This document shows positions 1 to 9,110 of a stretch of DNA of 64,000 nt, in pieces. This DNA comes from Burkholderiales bacterium (GTDB taxonomy: Bacteria > Pseudomonadota > Gammaproteobacteria > Burkholderiales > Burkholderiaceae_C). Both the position numbers and the translations under genes were made by a program. The stretch lies in the NCBI GenBank assembly GCA_017307855.1, contig JAFKGD010000007.1:1-64000 (forward strand), in the 5' to 3' direction. The notes beneath the pieces were generated by a model that saw nothing but the letters and a program-made list of their open reading frames with translations, made no database searches and was not told the origin of the DNA. Positions within the stretch are counted from its first letter, which is position 1; the number at the start of each line of letters is the position of its first letter.

Positions 1-164
1 ACCACGCCCTTTTCCTTCAGCCGCACGGCCTCTTCCACCGCGATCTCGTCGAACGGGTTCATGCTCATCTTCACGTTCGCGATGTCCACACCGCTTCCGT
101 CTGACTTCACGCGCACCTTGACGTTGTAGTCCACCACGCGCTTGACGGGGATCAAGGCCTTCAT
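1..164 (-). CDS. etfB: Electron transfer flavoprotein beta subunit (5' part only)
   Basis: Only the first 54 or so codons are inside the window; the gene runs off the left edge. The N-terminus [19 protein letters not shown], followed by a segment with [12 protein letters not shown], is the typical start of EtfB. Together with EtfA it carries electrons from acyl-CoA dehydrogenases to ETF:quinone oxidoreductase. A CAGGAG ribosome site lies about 10 nt before the ATG. It is the last minus-strand gene downstream of the SDR/TctC/MFS unit, 46 nt after the MFS stop, so it may be read from that unit or from its own promoter. Its presence suits an island with seven acyl-CoA dehydrogenases. Whether etfA follows cannot be seen. 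Confidence 0.93.
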   Translation of the reverse strand, partial: MKALIPVKRVVDYNVKVRVKSDGSGVDIANVKMSMNPFDEIAVEEAVRLKEKGV

Positions 165-210
165 GCTTCTTGTGCTCCTGAGTTGATGTTGTTCCGGAAA
201 AAAATGGCGG

Positions 211-1803
211 TCATCGCCTTGTCTTTCGGTGCGCTAAGACGCGGACGGCTGCGCGCGGCGGCACCGGAGGGCAGAGCGCCGCGTGGACGCTTTCCTCCAG
301 CCGCTGGTCGGCCATTACCCTGCGTTCCTGGTGGCGCTGCCAGTCCGCCCATGAAGCGAGCAGACAGACTTCCACCACCTCAACCGTCTCCGCAACGCTG
401 TTCGAACGCAGGCGGCAGCGCCATGCAAGCGCCCCGTTGCGCAGGCGCGAACGGCCCAGTGCGCGCAGGGCCCGCATGAAAGCTTCCGCGTCGGCCGCGC
501 GCGTTGAATAGCAAATACGCAGGACGACCCAGCCGGTCGTGCCGCTCTGCCCAGACGCGTCGCTCATCGCGACAGGCGCGGGCACCAAGTCCCATCCGTC
601 GCTGACGACAAAAGGCCGCCGCCACAGCAGCAGCGGCCCGGCCAGCAGGCTTGCGCCCGCCAGCACCAGCGTCAGCGGCAATCCGCTGTAAGTCGCCACG
701 GCGCCCCACAGGACGGCGCCCACAGCCATCGCGCTCTGGAAGAAGAGCAGGTGCAGTGCCAGCGCGCGGCCCCGCACCCAGTGCGCGACCGAGGTGTGGA
801 TGGCGCCGCTGATGGTGGCGTTGATGAGAATCCACGCGATGCCTGCCATCACCAGCGCCATGTACACCAGGGGCAGCACTGTCACGCAGGCCAGCACGAC
901 AGTGGCCAGGGCAAACGCCACGGTGGCGACTGCAATCATCGGTGCCAGCGGCAGGCGCCGGCGAAGCGAAGGCATGAGGCCGCCGCCGATGACCGATCCA
1001 ATCCCGAGACTCGCGAGCATGGCGCCATAGCCAGCCGCGCCCAGGTCCAGTTGCCGGCGCGCGACGATGGGAAGCAGCGCCCACAGCGCGCTGGAACTGC
1101 AGACGAAAAGCATCGAGCGCAATAGCAATTCATGCATCACCGGTGAATGCCGCACATAGCGCACCCCTGCTTGCAGCCCGGCCCACAGCGGCTCGCGTGG
1201 CAGGGAGGTGGCGCGGGGCGGGTTTTTCCAGCGCCGCAGCAAGGCGATGGCGACAGAGAAAGCCAGGACGTTCGCGACGAATACGGCCCCTGTGCCGGCC
1301 CAGGCGATGATCGCGCCGGCCAGAACGGGGCCGACCGCGCGCGCGCTGTTGTAGGAGATGCCGCTGAGCACCACCGCGCGCGGCACCTCGTCCTGCGGGA
1401 CGACATCGGAGGACGACGCTTGCTGCGACGGCATGATGAACGCACTGCCGCAGCCCAGTGCGAAGGTCAGTCCCAGCAGCAACCAGGGTGTCATGGCGCC
1501 CGTGAGCGTTGCAACGCTCAGCAGCGTAGAGACAGCCAGCATCACGCCCTGCGCGGCCAGCAACAGCCGGCGGCGGTCGAACAGGTCGGCGGCAGTGCCT
1601 GCGGGCAATGCCAGGAGGAAGGACGGCAGGGCGCTCGCGGTCTGGATCAGCGCCACCATGATCACGGCCTCGCTCAGCGAAGTCATGAGCCATGCGGCAC
1701 CAACGTTCTGCATCCAGTTGCCGATGTTGGAGACCAACCCGGCGATCCAGATGGCGCGGAACGCCTTGTGCCTGAATGGACTCCAGGGCGATGCTGCGCT
1801 CAT
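211..1803 (-). CDS. MFS transporter with C-terminal cytosolic extension (MFS_3/EntS-like)
   Basis: About 530 residues. The first ~400 carry the hydrophobic segments of a 12-helix major facilitator, with an MFS motif-A-like [14 protein letters not shown] around residues 75-90. The last ~110 residues are a soluble domain rich in Arg and Trp, as seen in MFS_3-type proteins related to EntS. It probably exports a small molecule across the inner membrane; direction and substrate are inferred from family only. The ATG at 1803 has a GGGCGG stretch upstream; a GTG at 1830 is an alternative start. It lies 42 nt after the TctC gene on the same strand and is probably co-transcribed with it. Confidence 0.85.
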   Translation of the reverse strand: MSAASPWSPFRHKAFRAIWIAGLVSNIGNWMQNVGAAWLMTSLSEAVIMVALIQTASALPSFLLALPAGTAADLFDRRRLLLAAQGVMLAVSTLLSVATLTGAMTPWLLLGLTFALGCGSAFIMPSQQASSSDVVPQDEVPRAVVLSGISYNSARAVGPVLAGAIIAWAGTGAVFVANVLAFSVAIALLRRWKNPPRATSLPREPLWAGLQAGVRYVRHSPVMHELLLRSMLFVCSSSALWALLPIVARRQLDLGAAGYGAMLASLGIGSVIGGGLMPSLRRRLPLAPMIAVATVAFALATVVLACVTVLPLVYMALVMAGIAWILINATISGAIHTSVAHWVRGRALALHLLFFQSAMAVGAVLWGAVATYSGLPLTLVLAGASLLAGPLLLWRRPFVVSDGWDLVPAPVAMSDASGQSGTTGWVVLRICYSTRAADAEAFMRALRALGRSRLRNGALAWRCRLRSNSVAETVEVVEVCLLASWADWQRHQERRVMADQRLEESVHAALCPPVPPRAAVRVLAHRKTRR

Positions 1804-1845
1804 CGGAAACACCGCCCTGGACCTCGCCACTACCCGCGCCCGGAC

Positions 1846-2859
1846 TCAGTCGAGCTTGATGCCCAGCGGCTGGATCAGGCGGCCCCACTTCTCGGCGTCG
1901 GCGCGGATCATGGCCTGGAAGCCCTCGGGCGTACTGGTTTCTGCGAGCGTGCCATCGGTCGCGTAGCGGCGTGCCACCTCCGGGCTGCGCATGGCGAACT
2001 GCACGGCCGCGTTGAGCCGGTCGACCACCGCCCTCGGCGTGCCGGAAGGCGCGAAGAGGCCATACCATGACTGCGCCACGACGTCGGGAAAGCCTGACTC
2101 GGCGAAGGTCGGGATCTCGGGCGCAATCGGCGCACGCTTCTCGCCCATCATCCCGATGATGCGGATCTTGCCCGCGCGTGCCAGCGGCAGCGAGCTGTTG
2201 ATGGCGTCGACATAAACCTGCACCTGCCCTCCCATGAGATCGGCGAGCGCCGGGCCGCTGCCCTTGTAGGGTACGTCGACCATGCGGACTGTCGTCGCTC
2301 CCTCGATCATCTTGCCGACAAAATGCGACGAGCTGCCGACACCCATCATTCCGTAGTTGAGGCGACCGGGATTGGCGCGACCATAGTCGACGAACTCGCG
2401 CAGGTTCCTGATCGGCAGGTCGTTGTTGACCGCAATCACCCAGTCGGTCTTGGCGACCACCCCGATGGGCGCGAAGTCGGCCAGCGTGTAAGTTATCGCC
2501 TTGTAGAGATGCGGGTTGGTGGAGAAAGTCGACGTGGTGCCCAGCAGCAGCGTGTAGCCGTCCTTCGGCGCGCGTGCCACCGCTTCGGCGCCGAGCATCG
2601 TGGAGGCTCCCGGCTTGTTCTCGATGACGACTGCCTGTCCCAGGTCGGCTGCCATGCGCTCCGCCACCACGCGAGCGATCGCATCAGTAGGGCCGCCGGC
2701 CGCGAAGGGCACGACGATCTTCAGCGGCTTGCTCGGGAAAGCCTGTGCGAGCACCGCAGGCGCCAGGCCCAGCCAGGGCGCCAGCGCGGCCATGCTCATG
2801 GCCTGCCGAAGCAGGCTTCGGCGCGTGGGCGCGCGCCGGGTCGGGAAATCGGTCCCCAT
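1846..2859 (-). CDS. TctC/Bug-family periplasmic solute-binding protein (copy 1)
   Basis: 337 residues. The N-terminus has a twin-arginine-like TRRSLLRQ followed by a hydrophobic run ending AVLAQA, so export by Tat or Sec is possible. The mature part begins with FPSKPLKIVVPFAAGGPTD, the typical Bug opening in which the PGG/AGGxxD loop binds the carboxylate of the ligand; VIENKPGAST and DGYTLLL follow. Such proteins bind carboxylic acids in the periplasm. AGGAGA lies 8 nt before the ATG. It sits 26 nt downstream of the SDR gene. No TctA/TctB membrane partner is seen nearby. Confidence 0.92.
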   Translation of the reverse strand: MGTDFPTRRAPTRRSLLRQAMSMAALAPWLGLAPAVLAQAFPSKPLKIVVPFAAGGPTDAIARVVAERMAADLGQAVVIENKPGASTMLGAEAVARAPKDGYTLLLGTTSTFSTNPHLYKAITYTLADFAPIGVVAKTDWVIAVNNDLPIRNLREFVDYGRANPGRLNYGMMGVGSSSHFVGKMIEGATTVRMVDVPYKGSGPALADLMGGQVQVYVDAINSSLPLARAGKIRIIGMMGEKRAPIAPEIPTFAESGFPDVVAQSWYGLFAPSGTPRAVVDRLNAAVQFAMRSPEVARRYATDGTLAETSTPEGFQAMIRADAEKWGRLIQPLGIKLD

Positions 2860-2885
2860 GGTTCGTCTCCTGTGTTCTGCTCTCT

Positions 2886-3665
2886 TCAGATCATCACGGC
2901 GCCACCGTTGACGCTGTAGATCTGGCCGGTGATCCAGCGGGCCTGCTCGCTTACGAGGAAGGCCATCAGGCCGGCCACGTCCTCAGGCTGCCCTGTACGG
3001 CCGAGCGGATGAGACTTCTCGATCGCCGCTGACCGGCGCTCGAACTTCTCGTCGCCCAGCTTGCTGCGCAGCTCCTGGTTGCGGCCCTCGCGCAGCGGCG
3101 TGTCGACCGAGCCGGGCGAGATGCCATTGACGGTGATGTTGTGGCGACCGACTTCCTGTGCAATGGATTTGACCAGCGCGATGACAGCGCCCTTGCTGGC
3201 GGCGTAGTAGGAGTGCCCGGACTGACCCACCTTGCCAGCGTCCGAAGCCATGCACAGCACGCGGCCGTAGCCACGCTCGACCATCCCCGGCAGCACCGCG
3301 TGCAGGCAGTTCATGGGCCCGTAGATGCCCACGCCGAACATGCGGTCCCAGTCCGCCTTGGTGGATTCGAGGAACAGGCGCGAATCCAGCACCGCCGCGC
3401 TGTTGATGAAGATGTCGATCGGGCCGAGCTCCTTCGTCGCGCGTTCGACCATGGCCTGCACCTGGTCTGCCTTCGAGATGTCGGTGGGAATGCCTATCGC
3501 CCGCGCCGGCGCCAGGGCACGTGCCGCTTCTTCCACGCCTTTTGCGTTGATGTCGGCAATGGCAACTCGGGCTCCGCCCTGCGCCAGCAGCCGCGCGGCG
3601 GCATGGCCCATGCCATGCACGCCCCCCGTGACAAGCGCAACCTTGTTCTCGAACTGCAGTGTCAT
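2886..3665 (-). CDS. SDR-family NAD(P)-dependent dehydrogenase
   Basis: 259 residues, a classical short-chain dehydrogenase. TGGVHGMG (13-20) is the nucleotide-binding motif, NSAA (88-91) stands where NNAG is usual, and the catalytic set is Ser141, Tyr154 and Lys158. It should oxidise a secondary alcohol or reduce a ketone, perhaps a hydroxyacyl-CoA or cyclic alcohol; the substrate is unknown. The ATG at 3665 was chosen over longer frames because AGGAG and AAGGAA stand just before it. It heads the minus-strand unit SDR-TctC-MFS and faces a divergent TctC unit across a 246-bp region with two operator-like dyads. Confidence 0.9.
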   Translation of the reverse strand: MTLQFENKVALVTGGVHGMGHAAARLLAQGGARVAIADINAKGVEEAARALAPARAIGIPTDISKADQVQAMVERATKELGPIDIFINSAAVLDSRLFLESTKADWDRMFGVGIYGPMNCLHAVLPGMVERGYGRVLCMASDAGKVGQSGHSYYAASKGAVIALVKSIAQEVGRHNITVNGISPGSVDTPLREGRNQELRSKLGDEKFERRSAAIEKSHPLGRTGQPEDVAGLMAFLVSEQARWITGQIYSVNGGAVMI

Positions 3666-3755
3666 TTCCTTTTGTCTCCTGAGCCGCTGCCGGCGGCATG
3701 TTGAGTGGACCACCGGACGCCATGTGCGTCCGCCGATCCGATCGAGTTTTTATTA

Positions 3756-3769
3756 TGGAACACAATTCG
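3756..3769 (-). promoter_or_regulatory. Operator-like dyad, site 1 (SDR side)
   Basis: TGGAACACAATTCG. The left half matches the shared TGGAA exactly and the right half is degenerate. On the minus strand it overlaps a TTGACG -35-like hexamer exactly as at 35268, but a good -10 is not evident. It would control the minus-strand SDR unit. Confidence 0.5.
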
Positions 3770-3790
3770 TCAAGCGGAATCTCCCGGTGA

Positions 3791-3832
3791 TTGACCTGAC
3801 AAAGTCCAAGCCATATACTGAATTTAGTTCCA
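3791..3832 (+). promoter_or_regulatory. Sigma-70-like promoter with operator site 2
   Basis: TTGACC (3791-3796), a 17-bp spacer and TATACT (3814-3819) form a strong-looking promoter for the TctC gene at 3912. The dyad TGAATTTAGTTCCA (3819-3832) starts on the last base of the -10, so a bound protein would cover the transcription start. The left half of the dyad has two mismatches to the consensus. Confidence 0.7.
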
Positions 3833-3911
3833 CTGCACGGAACACCAAGGAACCAGAGAACGTTCCACACGGCCGCTCCGAAGGCAGCCCACCTCAACAG
3901 GAGACAGAACC

Positions 3912-4886
3912 ATGCATCACCGCCGCATCGTCCTCGGCGCAGTCCTCGCTGCGGCCGCCTTCATCACAGCGCCCGCGCTGGCCGCAGATCCCTGGCCCTC
4001 GAAGCCGATCCGCATCGTTGTGCCTTACACCCCCGGGGGCCTGACCGACGTGCTGGCGCGCCTGGTGGCCCAGAAGGCCAGCATCACGCTCGGCCAGCCG
4101 ATCGTGATCGAGAACAAGCCGGGCGCCAGCACCGTGATCGGCGCCGAGTTCGTGGCCAGATCGCCTGCCGACGGCTACACGCTGCTGATGTCGGGGACGA
4201 CGACGCTATCGACCAATCCGATCCTGCTGAAGAAGTTGCCCTACAAGACGTCGGATTTCACGCCGGTTGCGCTCATCGGCATGGTTCCCTTCATCGCCGT
4301 GGCGCACCCCTCAGTCCCGGCGAACAACCTGAAGGAACTGGTGGCCTACGCGCAGGCCAACCCGGACAAGCTGACCTACTCGTCGTCCGGCACGGGCACG
4401 TCGTCGCACCTCGTGGGCGAGATGTTCGAATCGGTCACGGGCACGAAGCTGCGCGACATTCCCTACAAAGGCACCAGCCCCGCGCTCACCGCCGTTCTCA
4501 GCGGCGAAGTGTCGATGACCTTCGACGGCGTGACGCTCTACATCCCCCATATCCAGGCCGGCCGTCTCAAGCCCATCGCGTTGTTCGGCGAACAGCGTGT
4601 GACGGGCATCGAGCAGGTCCAGACGATGGTCGAGCAGGGCTACAAGGACGCAATCGCGCTCGCCTGGTTCGGCCTGGTGGCGCCTGCTGGCACACCGCGC
4701 GAAGCCGTCGAGCGCGTCAACGACGCAGTACGCAAGGCGCTCAGCGAGCCGGAGCTGGTGGCCAAGCTGCGCGAGTTCAACGCCTATGTCGAACCCCGCT
4801 CGGCATCGGCATTCGGCGAGCTGATCCAGCGGGAGTCCGCGCTGTGGGGCCGTGTGCTCACACCGCTGAACCTGCAACTCGACTGA
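3912..4886 (+). CDS. TctC/Bug-family periplasmic solute-binding protein (copy 2)
   Basis: 324 residues with a Sec signal peptide likely cut after ALA (residue 24). The mature protein has IRIVVPYTPGGLTD, VIENKPGAST and a conserved PAGTPREAV near the C-terminus, all Bug hallmarks. AGGAGA precedes the ATG. It leads the plus-strand unit TctC-EthD-TctC-OYE-EthD. By eye it is closely similar to the TctC two genes downstream, sharing long stretches such as ADGYTLLM and LVAHPSVPA-like segments, so the pair probably arose by duplication around the small EthD gene. Confidence 0.92.
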   Translation: MHHRRIVLGAVLAAAAFITAPALAADPWPSKPIRIVVPYTPGGLTDVLARLVAQKASITLGQPIVIENKPGASTVIGAEFVARSPADGYTLLMSGTTTLSTNPILLKKLPYKTSDFTPVALIGMVPFIAVAHPSVPANNLKELVAYAQANPDKLTYSSSGTGTSSHLVGEMFESVTGTKLRDIPYKGTSPALTAVLSGEVSMTFDGVTLYIPHIQAGRLKPIALFGEQRVTGIEQVQTMVEQGYKDAIALAWFGLVAPAGTPREAVERVNDAVRKALSEPELVAKLREFNAYVEPRSASAFGELIQRESALWGRVLTPLNLQLD

Positions 4887-4901
4887 CGCCGCGGCCACGC
4901 C

Positions 4902-5252
4902 ATGATCCAGCGCCTCACCCTGATCTACCGCAAGGACGGCATGACGGTCGAGCAGTTCCGCGCCCACTGGCGCGACGTGCACGGCCCGCTTGCCGCCCGC
5001 ACGCCGGGGTTGCGCCGCTACATCCAGCATCACGTCGTGGACGGCCGCTCTCCCAGCAACGTACTGCGGCCCGATGGCATTGCCGAGTTGTGGTTCGACA
5101 CCGAGCAGGACGAGGAAGCGTTCTTCGCCTCCGAACTGGGACGCCTGCAACGCGAGGACGGCCGCAACTTCGTCGGCTTCTCGACCGCCTTCATCGTTCA
5201 GGACCATGAATTCGACCTGGGCCCGTCGGCACCGGGCACCACGCGCGGCTGA
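4902..5252 (+). CDS. EthD-domain protein
   Basis: 116 residues forming one dimeric ferredoxin-like EthD domain. It starts MIQRLTLIYRKDGMTVEQF and has the typical HWRDVHGPLA pattern (residues about 22-31), where the His residues are conserved in the family. EthD proteins accompany degradation operons and some act as cyclases, isomerases or dehydratases; the activity here is unknown. It starts 15 nt after the TctC stop and has only a weak ribosome site, suggesting coupling. It is the simple form of the two-domain EthD protein at the end of the same operon. Confidence 0.85.
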   Translation: MIQRLTLIYRKDGMTVEQFRAHWRDVHGPLAARTPGLRRYIQHHVVDGRSPSNVLRPDGIAELWFDTEQDEEAFFASELGRLQREDGRNFVGFSTAFIVQDHEFDLGPSAPGTTRG

Positions 5253-5276
5253 GGCCCGCACAAGCAGGAAACAAGC

Positions 5277-6272
5277 ATGAACCGACTCGTATCGACCCTC
5301 ACTGCCTTGGCCATGGGGCTGGGCGCCGCACATGCGTACGCGCAGACACCGCCAGCACAGGACGCGCGCACGCGCGCCTTTCCGGAGAAGCCGATCCGCA
5401 TCGTCGTCCCTTACGCGCCCGGTGGCTACACGGACATCGTCGCCCGCCTGGTGGCCGGCAAGATGTCGGACCGCCTGGGCCAGCCGGTGGTGGTCGAGAA
5501 CAAGGCTGGCGCCTCCACCATCGTGGGGGCCGAGTTCGTTGCCAAGTCGCCCGCCGACGGCTACACGCTGTTGATGGCGGTGACGACCACACTGTCGACC
5601 AACCCTTTCATGTTCAGGAAGCTCCCGTACAGGACGGAGGATTTCACGCCGGTCGCGCTGACCGGGCTGACGCCCTTCATCCTGGTGGCGCACCCCTCCG
5701 TGCCGGCCGGCAACGCGAAGGAACTGGTGGCGCTGGCGAAGGCGAAGCCCGGCTCGCTGAACGTGGCCACGCTGGGCGTGGGCGCATCCACGCAACTGGT
5801 GATGGAGATGTTCAAGGCGGCCGCTGGCGTGGACGTGAAAGACGTGCCATACAAGGGATCGGGCCCGGCCAGCACCGACCTGCTGGCCGGACACGTTCAG
5901 CTGTACTTCGATGGCATCACCACTTCGATGCCGCGCGTGCGCGCGGGCCAGCTCAAGGCCATCGGCGTCACCGCGGAGACGCGTTCGCCAGCCGCTCCCC
6001 AGGTGCCGACGTTCGCTGAACAGGGTTTGCCACAGATGGTGGCTTACGCCTGGTACGGGTTGATGGCGCCGGCCGGCACGCCGCCAGGCATTGTCGAGAA
6101 GATCAACAAGGCGACGAATGAAGCGCTGCAGATGCCGGACGTGCGGGCGCAGGTCGACGAGAACGGCGGTACCGCGCCGTTCCTCAGCCCCCAGCAGTTC
6201 GGCAAGCTGATCGACGATCACACGAAGGTGTGGGAGAAGATCATCAAACCGCTGAATATCCAGCTGGACTGA
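5277..6272 (+). CDS. TctC/Bug-family periplasmic solute-binding protein (copy 3)
   Basis: 331 residues. The signal peptide probably ends at AYA-Q (about residue 22) and is followed by a short linker rich in Pro, Gln and Arg before the Bug core IRIVVPYAPGGYTD. AGGAAA precedes the ATG. The sequence is closest to the TctC at 3912, and both lie in the same operon. Having two binding proteins in one transcript suggests two related ligands or a sensory role for one of them. Confidence 0.92.
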   Translation: MNRLVSTLTALAMGLGAAHAYAQTPPAQDARTRAFPEKPIRIVVPYAPGGYTDIVARLVAGKMSDRLGQPVVVENKAGASTIVGAEFVAKSPADGYTLLMAVTTTLSTNPFMFRKLPYRTEDFTPVALTGLTPFILVAHPSVPAGNAKELVALAKAKPGSLNVATLGVGASTQLVMEMFKAAAGVDVKDVPYKGSGPASTDLLAGHVQLYFDGITTSMPRVRAGQLKAIGVTAETRSPAAPQVPTFAEQGLPQMVAYAWYGLMAPAGTPPGIVEKINKATNEALQMPDVRAQVDENGGTAPFLSPQQFGKLIDDHTKVWEKIIKPLNIQLD

Positions 6273-6295
6273 AGCGCCATCGAGGAATCCCACAC

Positions 6296-7375
6296 GTGTC
6301 CCTCCTGTTTTCACCAATCACCCTGCGTGGGCTCACGCTGCGCAATCGTGTCATCGTCTCCCCGATGTGCATGTACTCGACGCCCGAAGGCATTCCGGGC
6401 CCCTGGCACCTGGTGCACCTGGGCAGCCGCGCCATCGGCGGTGCGGGCGCCGTGATGGCCGAAGCAAGCGCCGTATCGCGTGAAGGGCGTATCAGCCCGA
6501 TGGACCTGGGCATCTGGTCGGATGCGCACACCGAGGCCTTCAAGCCCATCGTGCAGTTCATCCGCGAGTCCGGCGCGGTGGCAGCCATTCAGTTGGCCCA
6601 TGCCGGCCGCAAGGCATCCACTGCGGTGCCGTGGCTGGGTCACAAGCCTATCTACGAGGAGGCGAACGGCTGGTTGCCCCTGGGCCCCAGCCCCATCCCC
6701 TATGCCGACGGCTATGCGCCGCCACGGGAGATGAGCCTGGCCGACATCGACAAGGTGGTGGCCGATTTCGCCGCGGCTGCAAGGAGAGCGCATGCGGCCG
6801 GCTTCGAGCTGCTCGAATGCCACATGGGGCACGGCTACCTGCTGCACTCCTTCCTGTCGCCCATCTCCAATCAACGAACCGACGAGTACGGGGGCAGCCT
6901 GGAGAACCGGGCACGCCTCCCATTGCGCGTGGCACGGGCGGTGCGCGAGGTCTGGCCCGAGTCGCTGCCGCTGTTCGTGCGCATCTCGTCCACCGACTGG
7001 ATAGAAGGCGGCTGGGATCTGCCGCAATCCGTGCAGCTCTCGCGCTGGATGAAAGAAATCGGCGTGGACCTGATGGACTGCTCCAGCGGTGCAGTCAACG
7101 CGGCCTCTTCGGTTCCCGCAGCACCGGGATTCCACGTTCCCTTCTCCAGCGCCATCCGCCAGCAGGCGGGCATTGCCACCGGCGCGGTGGGCCTCATCAC
7201 GGAAGCAGTCCAGGCCGAGCAGATCGTGGGCACGGGGCTGGCGGACGTGATCCTCATCGGCCGGGGCTTCCTCGAAGACCCCTATTGGGCGCTGCACGCG
7301 GCACGCAAGCTGCGCGCAGAAGGTGCGTGGCCCCTGCCCTACGCACGCGCTGTGGGCGTGCGGCGCAGCACCTGA
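6296..7375 (+). CDS. NADH:flavin oxidoreductase, old yellow enzyme family (YqjM-like)
   Basis: 359 residues from a GTG start, 23 nt after the TctC stop, with AGGAA upstream; this start puts the OYE core at residue 3. FMN-dependent ene-reductases reduce activated C=C bonds. YqjM-type active-site residues are present: Cys25 and Tyr27 in SPMCMYS, Lys106 in HAGRKA, and His176/His179 in CHMGHGY. The segment SNQRTDEYGGSLENR is the family signature. In this setting it could reduce an alpha,beta-unsaturated ketone or enoyl intermediate, for instance in a ring. Bacterial relatives also act on cyclohexenones; that link is inference. Confidence 0.9.
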   Translation: MSLLFSPITLRGLTLRNRVIVSPMCMYSTPEGIPGPWHLVHLGSRAIGGAGAVMAEASAVSREGRISPMDLGIWSDAHTEAFKPIVQFIRESGAVAAIQLAHAGRKASTAVPWLGHKPIYEEANGWLPLGPSPIPYADGYAPPREMSLADIDKVVADFAAAARRAHAAGFELLECHMGHGYLLHSFLSPISNQRTDEYGGSLENRARLPLRVARAVREVWPESLPLFVRISSTDWIEGGWDLPQSVQLSRWMKEIGVDLMDCSSGAVNAASSVPAAPGFHVPFSSAIRQQAGIATGAVGLITEAVQAEQIVGTGLADVILIGRGFLEDPYWALHAARKLRAEGAWPLPYARAVGVRRST

Positions 7376-7398
7376 GCCTTCGTTGCAAGGAGACCGGC

Positions 7399-8094
7399 AT
7401 GTCCACCAAACGCATCTACCTCACGCGCCGCAACCCCGCCATCGCCGCGCAGGACTTTCCGCGCGAATGGCGCCGCCACGCCGCGCTGGCGGCCAGCTTC
7501 TCCAACGTGGGTCGGCGCTACACGCGCGTGGCGCAATGCACGAAGGCCGAGGACTTCGCGCTCGCTCCGGCCAACGATTACGCGGGCGTGGCCCTGCTGT
7601 GGATGGAAAGCCTGGAGTCCGCGCTCGAGGTGAACACCGATCCCGAGATCGTCGCGCGCCTGCGGCCCGACGAAGTGCGCGTGTTCGGCATGGAGGTCGT
7701 GCACTGCGCGATGTTCACCGAAGAGCGGATTCTCCGGGACGGCCCGGCCACGGGCGTGGTGGTGATCGAGTTCCTGGCGCGTGCGCCAGGCATGTCGCCC
7801 GAGGACTTCGCCGACCGGTGGCAGGCGCACGCCCATCAGGTGCTGGGGCATACCTCGGTGCAGCGGCTGGTCCGCCGCTACGCACAGGACCTGGTGGTTC
7901 GCCAGCCGCCGCCGGGCTATGAGTTCGACGGCGTATCGGAGATGTGGTTCGAAACCGCGGAGGACGCAGCCACCCTGCTGCGGGATCCGCGCTACGTCGA
8001 GGAAGTGGCACAGGCCCGCGAGGGGTTCTGCGACGTGGGCCGGACCGTACTGATGCCGACACGCGTCACGCACGCCTGGTCGGCACCGGCCTGA
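7399..8094 (+). CDS. Two-domain EthD-like protein
   Basis: 231 residues, about twice the length of the EthD protein at 4902. The N-terminal half (about 1-110, with RRNPAIAAQDFPREWRRH) and the C-terminal half (about 115-220, with MSPEDFADRWQAHAHQVLGH) each look like a ferredoxin-like EthD repeat, the second better conserved. AAGGAGA precedes the ATG. It is the last gene of the operon led by the TctC at 3912 and is convergent with the next TctC, 11 bp away. Activity unknown; the partner OYE suggests work on the same intermediate. Confidence 0.75.
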   Translation: MSTKRIYLTRRNPAIAAQDFPREWRRHAALAASFSNVGRRYTRVAQCTKAEDFALAPANDYAGVALLWMESLESALEVNTDPEIVARLRPDEVRVFGMEVVHCAMFTEERILRDGPATGVVVIEFLARAPGMSPEDFADRWQAHAHQVLGHTSVQRLVRRYAQDLVVRQPPPGYEFDGVSEMWFETAEDAATLLRDPRYVEEVAQAREGFCDVGRTVLMPTRVTHAWSAPA

Positions 8095-8105
8095 GAGGCG
8101 CCACC

Positions 8106-9101
8106 TCAGTCGAGCTGCAGGTTCAGTGGCTTGATCACAGGCGTCCAGAAGTCAAGGTCTTTCTGGATGGCGGCCGTGTATTCCTCGGGCGTGCTGCCCT
8201 TGGCGATCGTGCCGTCGGCGAGCAGGGCGTTGCGCAGCTCGTCGGCCGCCGCGACCTGGATGGCAGCCTTGCTCAGCCGTTCCACCACAGCGCGCGGTGT
8301 CTTTGCCGGTGCGAAAAGGCCGAACACGGTGTCGATCGTGAGCGCCGGGTAGCCAAGCTCCTTGAACGTCGGGATCTCGGGCGCCACGGGCGATCGCTGC
8401 TCGCTCGTCACGGCGAACACGCGGATCTTGTTGGCGCGATACATCGGCAACGAAGTGCTGACGGCGTCGAAGTAGAAGGCAAGCCGGCCGCTGAGCAGGT
8501 CCGGCCACACCAGGCCCGTGCCGCGGTAGGGAATGTCGACGCCAGAGATCCTGACCGTCTGCTCGAACATCTTGGACAGCAGATGCGTCGGACCGCCTAC
8601 ACCCAGGATGCCGTAGCTGAGCTTGCCGGGGTTGGCCTGACCGTACTTCACGAGGTCGGACAGCGTCGCCGCGGGCGCGGCCTGGCTGACAGACAGAACG
8701 AAGGGCGCGGCGGCGAAAGTCGATACCGGAGTGAACTCTTCCACCTTGTACGGCACCTTCTTGTAGAGCAGCGGATTCAGCCAGAGCGAAGGTGTGCCGA
8801 CCAGCAGCGTGTAGCCGTCCGGCGCCGACTTGGCCACATACTCCGCGCCGATCATCGTGCCCCCGCCAGGCTTGTTCTCGATGATGACCGGCTGGCCCAG
8901 CAGGGCGCTCATGCGCTGGCCGAACTGTCGCGCGAGAATGTCTGTCGTTCCTCCTGGTGCGAAAGGAACGATGAAGCGGATCGGCTTGTCCGGATAGGCG
9001 GCAGGCGCCTGCGCCGCGCTGGGAGTAGGCAGGCCCGCGGCGAGCACGGTGGACGTCAGTGCTGCAAGCGCGAAACTGCGGCGGGTGATCTGTGTCTTCA
9101 T
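8106..9101 (-). CDS. TctC/Bug-family periplasmic solute-binding protein (copy 4)
   Basis: 331 residues. The leader has TRRSFALAALTST, a good twin-arginine motif, then a cleavable AAQA. The core opens IRFIVPFAPGGTTD and continues VIIENKPGGGTMIGAEY. AAGGAG precedes the ATG. It is the last gene of the minus-strand unit CoA-transferase, NmrA-like, TctC, and starts 9 nt after the NmrA-like stop. The Tat motif is shared with copy 1 but not with copies 2, 3, 5, 6 and 7, so the island mixes export routes. Confidence 0.92.
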   Translation of the reverse strand: MKTQITRRSFALAALTSTVLAAGLPTPSAAQAPAAYPDKPIRFIVPFAPGGTTDILARQFGQRMSALLGQPVIIENKPGGGTMIGAEYVAKSAPDGYTLLVGTPSLWLNPLLYKKVPYKVEEFTPVSTFAAAPFVLSVSQAAPAATLSDLVKYGQANPGKLSYGILGVGGPTHLLSKMFEQTVRISGVDIPYRGTGLVWPDLLSGRLAFYFDAVSTSLPMYRANKIRVFAVTSEQRSPVAPEIPTFKELGYPALTIDTVFGLFAPAKTPRAVVERLSKAAIQVAAADELRNALLADGTIAKGSTPEEYTAAIQKDLDFWTPVIKPLNLQLD

Positions 9102-9110
9102 GGGTCTCCT

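Noticed and set aside
183-196. TTGATGTTGTTCCG before etfB as a possible 14th operator
   Set aside because: Only the right half matches; the left half has two mismatches and no promoter can be placed, so it was not counted.
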